From Zobellella endophytica (lineage in GTDB: Bacteria > Pseudomonadota > Gammaproteobacteria > Enterobacterales > Aeromonadaceae), in contig NZ_PXYG01000006.1 of assembly GCF_003012775.1 (NCBI RefSeq), positions 181,141 through 245,140 of the forward strand: a stretch of DNA of 64,000 nucleotides, read 5' to 3'. Below, piece by piece: positions 57,197 through 64,000 of this stretch. The notes below the pieces were generated by a model, which made no database searches, had not been told where the DNA came from, and saw nothing but the letters and a program-made list of their open reading frames with translations. Positions within the stretch are counted from its first letter, which is position 1; each line of letters begins with the position of its first letter. The position numbers and the translations under genes were made by a program.

Positions 57197-58420
57197 ATGA
57201 CCTCTTTTCTGCGCGATCTGTCGCTGCCGGCGGTGGCCGCGGGCTTTCTGGCGGTGCTGGTGTCCTACGCCGGGCCGCTCGCCATCTTCTTCCAGGCCGG
57301 CGCCAGCGCCGGCGTGTCCCAGGAGATGATGACCTCCTGGGTGTGGGCCATTTCCCTCGGCGCCGCCGTCTCCGGCATGGTGCTGTCGCTCTGGCTCAGG
57401 GCTCCGGTGGTCACCGCCTGGTCGGCCCCGGGCACCGCCCTGCTGGTGACCCTGTTTCCCGGGCTGTCGCTCAACGAGGCGGTGGGCGCCTACCTCACCG
57501 CCGCCGCCATCACCCTGGCGATCGGCCTGTCCGGCAGCTTCGACGCCCTGGTGCGCGCCATTCCCAAAGGCGTGGCCGCCGGCATGATGGCCGGCATCCT
57601 GTTCCAGTTCGGGGTGGGCGCCTTCACCGCCATCGACGGCTCCCCCGCCCTGGCCCTCGGCATGCTGGCCGCCTATCTGCTGTGTCGCCGGCTCTGGCCC
57701 AAGTACAGCCTGATCCTGCTGCTGCTGGCCGGCATACTGCTGGCGATGGTGCTGGAGGGGGCGTCGCTGGCCGGCCTGCGCTGGGAGCTGGCCACCCCGC
57801 AACTGATCCGGCCGGAATGGTCGCTGGCCGCCACCCTGGGCCTGGCGCTGCCGCTGGTGCTGGTCAGCCTGTCCGGCCAGTTCCTGCCGGGCATGGCGAT
57901 ACTGCATGGTTCCGGCTACCCGGTCGGAGCCAGGCCCATCATCGGCGTGACCAGCCTGGTGTCTATGCCCATGGCGCTGTTCGGCGGCATCAGCATAGTG
58001 GTGGCGGCCATCACCGCCGCCATCTGCGCCGGCAAGGACGCCCATGAAGACCCCAGGCGACGCTACGTGGCCGGGGTGTTCAACGGCGTCTTCTACCTGG
58101 TGGGCGGCCTGTTCGCCGGCACCATAGTGAGCCTGTTCACCTCGCTGCCGGTGGCCTTCGTGGCGGTGCTGGCCGGCCTGGCCCTGCTCGGCGCCATCGG
58201 CGGCAATCTGGTCACCGCGCTGGAGGAGCCGAAGGGGCGGGAAGCGTCGCTGATCACCTTTATCGTCACCGCCTCGGGGCTGTCGCTGTACGGGCTGTCC
58301 TCGGCCCTGTGGGGTGTGGTGTTCGGCCTGGCCGCCCACCTGGTACTGAACGGCAACCCCGCCGGCAGCCGGGCTCCCTGGCGGGAGTGGTTGCGAGCCC
58401 GGGGGCAGAAAACATCCTGA
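57197..58420 (+). CDS. benE: Benzoate/H+ symporter BenE
   Basis: A 407-residue, 12-helix transporter of the BenE family. SWVWAISLGAAVSGM, VTAWSAPGTALL and NEAVGAYLTAAAITL are typical, as is QFLPGMAILHGSGY. ATG 57197 has AAGGAG six bases upstream; the longer frame runs through the intergenic region. Together with BenK it gives the cluster two independent benzoate uptake routes. Confidence 0.92.
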   Translation: MTSFLRDLSLPAVAAGFLAVLVSYAGPLAIFFQAGASAGVSQEMMTSWVWAISLGAAVSGMVLSLWLRAPVVTAWSAPGTALLVTLFPGLSLNEAVGAYLTAAAITLAIGLSGSFDALVRAIPKGVAAGMMAGILFQFGVGAFTAIDGSPALALGMLAAYLLCRRLWPKYSLILLLLAGILLAMVLEGASLAGLRWELATPQLIRPEWSLAATLGLALPLVLVSLSGQFLPGMAILHGSGYPVGARPIIGVTSLVSMPMALFGGISIVVAAITAAICAGKDAHEDPRRRYVAGVFNGVFYLVGGLFAGTIVSLFTSLPVAFVAVLAGLALLGAIGGNLVTALEEPKGREASLITFIVTASGLSLYGLSSALWGVVFGLAAHLVLNGNPAGSRAPWREWLRARGQKTS

Positions 58421-58467
58421 ACCATAAAGCCGGAAGCCGGCCATCATCAAGCACCCAGCTATCGGCT

Positions 58468-59367
58468 TCAAGCCCGAGTGCCGTTGAAGACCCCGGATGA
58501 CAGGTAGCGATCGCCCCGGTCGCAGATGATGGCCACGATCAGGGCATCGTCGACCTGCTCCGCCAGCCGGAGGGCGCCGGCCACGGCGCCGCCGGAGCTG
58601 ACCCCGCAGAAGATGCCCTCCACCCGCGCCAGCCTGAGCATGGTGTCCACCGCCTCTGCCTCACTGATGTCCAGCACCTGATCCACCCGGCTCTGGTCGA
58701 AGATGCCCGGCAGGTAGGCCTCGGGCCAACGGCGGATCCCCGGAATATGGCTGCCTTCACAGGGCTGCAGGCCAACGATTTGTATCTCGGCATTCTGCTG
58801 TTTGAGGTACTGGGAGACCCCCATGATGGTGCCGGTGGTACCCATGCTGGACACGAAGTGGGTGAGGCGGCCCCCGGTCTGACGCCAGATCTCCGGCCCG
58901 GTGCCCAGCAGGTGGGCCTGGGGGTTGTCCGGATTGTTGAACTGATCCAGAATCACGCCCTTGCCCTCGGCGGCCATGCTGTCGGCCAGGTCCCGCGCTC
59001 CTTCCATGCCGGCTTCCCTGCTCACCAGGATCAGTTCGGCGCCGTAGGCCAGCATCGAGGCCTTGCGCTCCTCGGTAGCGTTGTCGGGCATGATCAGCAC
59101 CATCCGGTAACCCTTGATCGCCGCCGCCATGGCCAGGGCGATGCCGGTGTTGCCGCTGGTGGCCTCGATCAGGGTATCGCCGGGCCGGATCAGGCCCCGG
59201 GCCTCGGCCTGGCGGATCATGTTGAGCGCCGGCCGGTCCTTGACCGAACCCGCCGGGTTATTGCCTTCCAGCTTGACCAGCACCAGGCTGCGGGTATGCC
59301 TGGCCAGCCGCTGCAACCGCACCAGGGGGGTGTTGCCGACAAAATCTTCGAGGGTGGGAAACTGCAT
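58468..59367 (-). CDS. cysM: Cysteine synthase B
   Basis: A 299-residue PLP enzyme making cysteine from O-acetylserine and sulfide or thiosulfate. The PLP lysine is in KLEGNNPAGSVKDRPA (about residue 42) and the phosphate loop in EATSGNTGIAL. GTTGTIMGVSQYLK and GIFCGVSSGGAVAGALRLA are typical, and the CysM-specific RRWPEAYLPGIFD is present, separating it from CysK. Confidence 0.95.
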   Translation of the reverse strand: MQFPTLEDFVGNTPLVRLQRLARHTRSLVLVKLEGNNPAGSVKDRPALNMIRQAEARGLIRPGDTLIEATSGNTGIALAMAAAIKGYRMVLIMPDNATEERKASMLAYGAELILVSREAGMEGARDLADSMAAEGKGVILDQFNNPDNPQAHLLGTGPEIWRQTGGRLTHFVSSMGTTGTIMGVSQYLKQQNAEIQIVGLQPCEGSHIPGIRRWPEAYLPGIFDQSRVDQVLDISEAEAVDTMLRLARVEGIFCGVSSGGAVAGALRLAEQVDDALIVAIICDRGDRYLSSGVFNGTRA

Positions 59368-59526
59368 GTTGAACCTTGGTGACAGGGCATTTCGGCCAGT
59401 TTACCCCCTGTCCGGGACCCGGGCCACAGCGGCAAGGGTGAAAACTTTTCACAGCCCGTCCCACGCCATCTTGTACAAGTTTGCGCCAGGCCCGATAATC
59501 CGTGCGCCTGTACCGGAGATCACGTC

Positions 59527-59880
59527 ATGAACCCCTTACTCATCACCATTTGCCTGCTGACCCTGAGCAATATCTTCATGACCTTCGCCTGGTACGGCCA
59601 CCTGAAGAGCATGCAGAACAGCCCCTGGATCTGGGCCGCCCTGATCAGCTGGGGCATCGCCCTGTTCGAATACCTGCTGCAGGTGCCGGCCAACCGCATC
59701 GGCGCCCAGGTGGTGAACGTGGGCCAGTTGAAGATACTGCAGGAAGTCATCACCCTGTCGGTATTCGTGCCCTTTTCCATCCTCTACCTGAAGGAGCCCT
59801 TCCGCATGGACTTCGTCTGGGCCGGGCTCTGTCTGCTGGGCGCCGTTTTCTTCATGTTCCGGGAGCGGCTGTTCGGCTGA
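59527..59880 (+). CDS. DUF486 (DMT-like) membrane protein
   Basis: A 117-residue protein with four transmembrane helices. LLTLSNIFMTFAWYGHLK and SWGIALFEYLLQVPANRIG are the family hallmark; QLKILQEVITLSVFVPFS follows. It is related to small drug/metabolite transporters, but no substrate is known. ATG 59527 lies after GGAGATCACGTC. It diverges from cysM. Confidence 0.92.
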   Translation: MNPLLITICLLTLSNIFMTFAWYGHLKSMQNSPWIWAALISWGIALFEYLLQVPANRIGAQVVNVGQLKILQEVITLSVFVPFSILYLKEPFRMDFVWAGLCLLGAVFFMFRERLFG

Positions 59881-60133
59881 ACCGCCGCGGGCTCGTCGGG
59901 TATCGTGATAACAGCAGCAGAACTTCCCGTCGCCGTGCCGGACTTGCGATAGCGCAATACTCCGGACCATCCCCGATGTTAGATTCGACTTCCCGCCAGG
60001 CCGGCAAGCCGGCTCTCGCCGCCGCCACGTCCCCGGTCACGGCAGTGAAAATGAAACAGGATCAGGGCATTATAATGTGCTACAAAGCCTAAGGCCCTGT
60101 GGGTACGGTTCGCCCGATAATCAAGGAGTCGCT

Positions 60134-62794
60134 ATGCCCCTGCAAGGACTTGATGCCTTATTCCGCCCCGCAAGCATTGCCGTGATCGGCGCCTCCCACC
60201 GGGATAACGGCGCCGGTAAACTGGTAATGAAAAACCTGCTGGCCGGCAACTTCAGCGGCCCCGTCATGCCGGTCAACCCCAAGTACGAGGCCATCGCCGG
60301 CGTCATGGCCTATCCCGATATCGCCAGCCTGCCCCGCACCCCGGATCTGGCGATTTTGTGTACGCCGGCCGACAAGAATCCGCTGATTATCGAGCAATTG
60401 GGGCAGAAGGGCTGTAAAGCGGCCATTATCCTGGCCGCCGGCACCCGGCCCGCAGCCATCGAGCAGATGCGCAATAGTGCGCGCCAATACCAGATGCGCC
60501 TGCTCGGCCCCAACAGCATGGGGGTGATACTGCCGCACCTGGGCCTGAATGTGAGTTTTGCGCCTTTTCCAGCCAAACCGGGGCGTATCGCCTTTGTTTC
60601 CCAGTCGGCGGCGGTGTGCGCCACCATTCTCGACTGGGCCCGCCATAACGATATCGGCTTCTCCCACTTCATTTCCCTGGGCGACGCCGGCGATATCGAC
60701 TTCGCCCAACTGCTCGACTACCTGGCCCGGGACCGGCATACCAATGCCATCCTGCTGTACATGGACGCGATCCAGGATGCGCGCACCTTTATGTCGGCGG
60801 CGCGAGCCGCCTCCCGCAACAAGGCGGTGCTGGTGGTCAAGAGCGGCAAGACCCGCTTCGGCGCCCAGTTCGGCCACCTGCACACCGGCGGCGACGTGGG
60901 CCTGGACGCGGCCTACGACGCAGCCATTCGCCGGGCCGGCATGCTCAGGGTGCGGGATACCCACGATCTGTTCGCGGCGGTGGAAACCCTCAATCACGCC
61001 CAGAGCCTGCGCGGCGAGCGCCTGGTGATCCTCACCAACGGCGGCGGCCCGGCCATCATGGCCATCGACACCCTGCTGGCCCGGGGCGGCAAGCTGGCCA
61101 CCCTGGGAGACGCCACCCTGGCGGCGCTGGACCAGGTGCTGCCCTCGGCCTGGTCCCATACCAATCCCATCGACATCGTCGGCGATGCACCGATAGAGCG
61201 CTATCTCGCCAGCCTCAGGGTGCTGCTCGACAGCGACGACTTCGACGCCATCCTGATCATGCACGCCCCTTCCGCCGCCATATCCAGCACCCGGGTCGCG
61301 AAGGAAGTGATCGAGCTGGTCCGCCAGCACCCCCGATCGCCCCGTTTCAATATCCTGACCAACTGGTCGGGTGAAACCAGCGTATTCGAGGCCAGGCGCT
61401 GCTTCACCGAAGCCGGCATTCCCACCTACCGTACCCCGGAAAGCGCGGCCAGTGCCTTTATGCACCTGGTGGAATATCGCCGCAACCAGAAACAGCTGAT
61501 GGAAACACCGGTTTCGGTGTCCGACATGCCGAACGACAGCGAGACGGTACGGACACTGATCCGGCAGGCCTTCGACGAGGGTGTGCACCAGCTGGATACC
61601 CACGAGGTGAGCCGGCTGATGGCCTCCTACGGCATTCAGACCCTGCCCACCTGGATCGCCTCCGACGCCACCGAGGCCGCCCATATCGCCGAGCAGATCG
61701 GCTATCCGGTGGCCATCAAGCTGCGCTCCCCGGATATCGCTCACAAATCCGACGTCTCCGGGGTCATGCTCAACCTGCGCTCGGCGGCGGAAGTCGCCCG
61801 GGCCGCCGACGCCATCCTCGACCGGGTGCGGCAAACCTACCCCGGAGCCCGCATCCACGGCCTGCTGGTGCAGCGCATGGCCCGCCGGGCCGGCTCCCAG
61901 GAACTGCACATAGCGGTGCGATCGGATCCGGTGTTCGGCCCGGTTATTCTGCTCGGCGACGGCGGCGTCGACTGGGAAGGGGAAGAGCAGGCCGCGGTGG
62001 CCCTGCCGCCGCTCAACATGACCCTGGCCCGCTATCTGGTGATCCATGCCCTGAAAAGCGGCAAGGTCAGAGCAAACCGTTCCCAGAAAGCGCTCGATAT
62101 GGAAGCCATCTGCCGGGTGCTCTCCCAGGTTTCCCACCTGATCATCAATCACCCCGAGATCACCAGCCTCGATATCCATCCGCTGCTGGCGACCGGCAAC
62201 GAGCTGGTGGCGCTGGATGTCAGTGTGCAACTGCGGCCATTCGACGGCGACGGCCAGGCCAGGCTGGCCATCCGGCCCTATCCCAAGGAATGGGAAGAGC
62301 CCGCCACGCTCAAGGACGGCAACCGTATACTGCTCAGGCCGATACTGCCGGAAGACGAGCCGGCCCATAAGGACTTTGTCGGCCACGTCTCCGACGAGGA
62401 CAGGTACAAGCGTTTCTTCGCCGATGTGGTGATCGGTCACGAGGAGCTGGCCCACATGACCCAGATTGACTACGACCGGGAGATGGCGTTCGTGGCGGTG
62501 GCCGGCAACGGCGATATTCTCGGGGTGGTACGGGCGGTGTCGGATCCCGACAACAACGATGCCGAGTTTGCCGTGCTGGTGCGCTCCGATCTCAAGGGGG
62601 TGGGCCTCGGCCGCTTGCTGATGGAAAAAATCGTCCGCTACGCCAGGCTGCGGGGGCTGCATACCCTCAGCGGTATCACCATGCCCTCGAACCGGGGCAT
62701 GGTGATGCTGGCGCGCAAACTGGGATTCAAGGTGGACATGCACCTGGAAGACGGTATCGTCGAACTCAAGCTGTCCATCCCCCAGGAAGGCTAG
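60134..62794 (+). CDS. patZ: Protein lysine acetyltransferase PatZ/YfiQ-like (acyl-CoA synthetase-GNAT fusion)
   Basis: An 886-residue protein, the same length as E. coli PatZ. Residues 1-690 resemble ADP-forming acyl-CoA synthetases: FRPASIAVIGASHRDNGAG (CoA-binding), RIAFVSQSAAVCATILDWA, and an ATP-grasp-like section with VAIKLRSPDIAHKSDVSGV. Residues 720-885 are a GNAT domain (AEFAVLVRSDLKGVGLGRLLMEKIV, the acetyl-CoA pyrophosphate loop). It acetylates and tunes metabolic enzymes such as acetyl-CoA synthetase. ATG 60134 has AAGGAG five bases upstream; the frame extends 19 codons further but without a better start. Confidence 0.93.
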   Translation: MPLQGLDALFRPASIAVIGASHRDNGAGKLVMKNLLAGNFSGPVMPVNPKYEAIAGVMAYPDIASLPRTPDLAILCTPADKNPLIIEQLGQKGCKAAIILAAGTRPAAIEQMRNSARQYQMRLLGPNSMGVILPHLGLNVSFAPFPAKPGRIAFVSQSAAVCATILDWARHNDIGFSHFISLGDAGDIDFAQLLDYLARDRHTNAILLYMDAIQDARTFMSAARAASRNKAVLVVKSGKTRFGAQFGHLHTGGDVGLDAAYDAAIRRAGMLRVRDTHDLFAAVETLNHAQSLRGERLVILTNGGGPAIMAIDTLLARGGKLATLGDATLAALDQVLPSAWSHTNPIDIVGDAPIERYLASLRVLLDSDDFDAILIMHAPSAAISSTRVAKEVIELVRQHPRSPRFNILTNWSGETSVFEARRCFTEAGIPTYRTPESAASAFMHLVEYRRNQKQLMETPVSVSDMPNDSETVRTLIRQAFDEGVHQLDTHEVSRLMASYGIQTLPTWIASDATEAAHIAEQIGYPVAIKLRSPDIAHKSDVSGVMLNLRSAAEVARAADAILDRVRQTYPGARIHGLLVQRMARRAGSQELHIAVRSDPVFGPVILLGDGGVDWEGEEQAAVALPPLNMTLARYLVIHALKSGKVRANRSQKALDMEAICRVLSQVSHLIINHPEITSLDIHPLLATGNELVALDVSVQLRPFDGDGQARLAIRPYPKEWEEPATLKDGNRILLRPILPEDEPAHKDFVGHVSDEDRYKRFFADVVIGHEELAHMTQIDYDREMAFVAVAGNGDILGVVRAVSDPDNNDAEFAVLVRSDLKGVGLGRLLMEKIVRYARLRGLHTLSGITMPSNRGMVMLARKLGFKVDMHLEDGIVELKLSIPQEG

Positions 62795-62858
62795 AATAGC
62801 TATATTTGGGAAGGACCTTACAGAACCATAATGACAATCAATAACAGGGAGTCCAGCT

Positions 62859-63764
62859 ATGCCGGTTTCACGTCTTCTTATCAGTCCCGAAGGGCCCCAG
62901 TTTTCCCGCCTGATCATGGGCTACTGGCGACTGCTGGAGTGGCAGATGTCGCCCCAGCAATTACTGACCTTTATCGAACAGCATCTGGAGCTTGGGATCA
63001 CCACGATAGATCACGCGGATATCTACGGAGGCTACGGTTGTGAAGCCGCCTTCGGCGAGGCCCTGAAGCTCAAACCACGGCTGAGAGAGCAGCTGCAAAT
63101 CGTCACCAAGTGTGGTATCGCGCTGCCTTCCGCTGCCAAAGCGGAGCATCAGCTGGCTCACTACAACAGCGAGAAAGCCCATATCATCGCTTCGGTAGAG
63201 CAGTCGCTGCGCCATTTCGGCACCGACCACCTGGATCTGTTGCTGATCCACAGGCCCGACTATCTGATGAATGCCGACGAGATGGCCAAGGCCTTTAATA
63301 ACCTGAGAAAAAGCGGCAAGGTCAGGCACTTCGGCGTGTCCAATTTCACCCCGCGTCAGTTCGAGCTGTTGCAGTCGCGGCTGGATTATCCCCTGGTCAC
63401 CAATCAGGTGGAAATTTCTCCCATCCGACAGGACAGCCTCACCGACGGTACCCTGGATCAATGCCAGCAGCGGCATATCAGGCCCATGGCCTGGTCCTGC
63501 CTCGGCGGTGGTCGCTTGTTCCATGATCCGGATTTTCAGCCGCTCAGGGACGAACTGGCACAAATCGCCCTGGAAGTCGACGCCGCCAGCATAGAGCAGG
63601 TGGTCTATGCCTGGGTGATGATGTTGCCGAGCCAGCCGCTGCCGATCATCGGTTCGGGCAAGATGGCGCGGGTAAAACAGGCCGTGCAGGCGGAAAACAT
63701 TCAGCTGAGCCGCCAGCAGTGGTATCGCATCCGCCGTGCCGCCCTGGGCCGGGATGTGGATTGA
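62859..63764 (+). CDS. Aldo/keto reductase (YdhF-like)
   Basis: A 301-residue NADPH-dependent oxidoreductase with a TIM barrel. The catalytic tetrad region is visible as TTIDHADIYGGYGCE (Asp and Tyr), VTKCGIALP (Lys) and DLLLIHRPDYL (His). GKVRHFGVSNFTPRQFELL and LPIIGSGKMARV bind the cofactor. The physiological substrate is unknown. It is followed by a 14-bp perfect hairpin. Confidence 0.93.
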   Translation: MPVSRLLISPEGPQFSRLIMGYWRLLEWQMSPQQLLTFIEQHLELGITTIDHADIYGGYGCEAAFGEALKLKPRLREQLQIVTKCGIALPSAAKAEHQLAHYNSEKAHIIASVEQSLRHFGTDHLDLLLIHRPDYLMNADEMAKAFNNLRKSGKVRHFGVSNFTPRQFELLQSRLDYPLVTNQVEISPIRQDSLTDGTLDQCQQRHIRPMAWSCLGGGRLFHDPDFQPLRDELAQIALEVDAASIEQVVYAWVMMLPSQPLPIIGSGKMARVKQAVQAENIQLSRQQWYRIRRAALGRDVD

Positions 63765-63775
63765 TAGCAGGTGCA

Positions 63776-63807
63776 AGCCAGCCCTTCACCGGCGTGAAGG
63801 GCTGGCT
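63776..63807 (+). terminator. Hairpin after the aldo/keto reductase gene
   Basis: AGCCAGCCCTTCAC and GTGAAGGGCTGGCT form a perfect 14-bp stem with a CGGC loop, 12 bases past the stop. No T run follows; it may act in either direction or be a REP-type element. Confidence 0.65.
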
Positions 63808-63837
63808 CTACGGAGCAGAACCTGTTCAGTTCCAAAC

Positions 63838-63873
63838 GAAAAAACCCCGACACTTTCGTATCGGGGTTTTTAA
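63838..63873 (-). terminator. rRNA operon intrinsic terminator
   Basis: AAAAACCCCGA and TCGGGGTTTTT form the arms around a CACTTTCGTA loop. On the minus strand the hairpin ends in a T run and lies just past the 5S gene, so it terminates the rRNA operon; it also works in the plus direction. Confidence 0.92.
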
Positions 63874-63878
63874 TTGGG

Positions 63879-63996
63879 TGCCTGGCAGTGACCTACTTTC
63901 ACATGGCAGCTGCCACACTATCATCGGCGCGGTCGCGTTTCACTTCTGAGTTCGGCATGGGGTCAGGTGGTTCCACAACGCTATCGCCGCCAGGCA
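63879..63996 (-). rRNA. rrf: 5S ribosomal RNA
   Basis: The minus strand reads TGCCTGGCGGCGATAGCG at the 5' end and TAGGTCACTGCCAGGCA at the 3' end. The terminal sequences pair as 5S helix I, and the conserved CCATGCCGAACTCAGAAGTGA lies in the middle. About 118 nt, the usual length. It is the last gene of an rRNA operon entering from beyond the right edge. Confidence 0.97.
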
Positions 63997-64000
63997 ATAA

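Noticed and set aside
60158..62917. A 919-codon open frame on the minus strand
   Set aside because: Antisense to the intact patZ-like gene; no domain is recognisable and composition is that of a shadow frame.

Overview
The window looks like chromosomal DNA from a GC-rich marine-type gammaproteobacterium. The 5S rRNA at the right edge, the thiC-(thiDE)-thiF-thiS-thiG-thiH order, an 886-residue PatZ-type acetyltransferase and a classic TPP riboswitch fit Aeromonadales relatives such as Oceanimonas, Zobellella or Oceanisphaera. That placement is an inference from gene content, not from a search.

Left part (1-16 kb). A truncated FtrA/GlxA-type AraC regulator diverges from a rhodanese-like gene, followed by a DUF2459 lipoprotein gene. 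At about 2.1-8.0 kb an AT-richer accessory block interrupts the GC-rich chromosome. It holds an IS630-type element, two small minus-strand genes separated by attC-like integron recombination sites with no integrase in sight, an ISAs1-type element, and a two-gene operon (5499-7565). Both proteins of that operon carry the RNxxxH motif of HEPN ribonucleases, and it is my main candidate for an undescribed defence or toxin module. Core genes resume with a small membrane protein, an entericidin-like lipoprotein, a nickel/peptide-type ABC importer behind a Zur-like palindrome (so possibly a zinc or zinc-metallophore importer), a periplasmic glutathione peroxidase and a TerC/CBS/CorC membrane protein.

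Middle part (16-31 kb). This is housekeeping and metabolism: the 5-oxoprolinase genes pxpABC; an HPP-family membrane protein diverging from a TetR regulator with two matching operators between them; a TM2 protein; a complete TPP-riboswitch-controlled thiamine operon; menA diverging from a menC-like gene that has lost key catalytic lysines; and rnb.

Defence locus (31.4-41 kb). A two-gene system of a 1099-residue protein and a 2078-residue DUF1998-type helicase matches Druantia type III (DruH + DruE). It sits between rnb and a decayed RhuM-Fic pseudogene, and near-identical terminator hairpins flank it.

Aromatic catabolism (42.8-58.4 kb). This block encodes the full catechol branch of benzoate degradation. 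BenABC and BenD convert benzoate to catechol, CatA, CatB and CatC open and isomerise the ring products, and PcaD, PcaIJ and PcaF finish to succinyl-CoA and acetyl-CoA. Transporters BenK and BenE bring in benzoate, and the regulators PcaR (IclR) and CatR (LysR) sit in the middle. Four copies of a roughly 100-bp palindromic repeat are scattered through its intergenic regions.

Right end (58.4-64 kb). cysM, a DUF486 membrane protein, a PatZ-like protein lysine acetyltransferase and an aldo/keto reductase precede the terminator and 5S gene of an rRNA operon that enters from the right on the minus strand.
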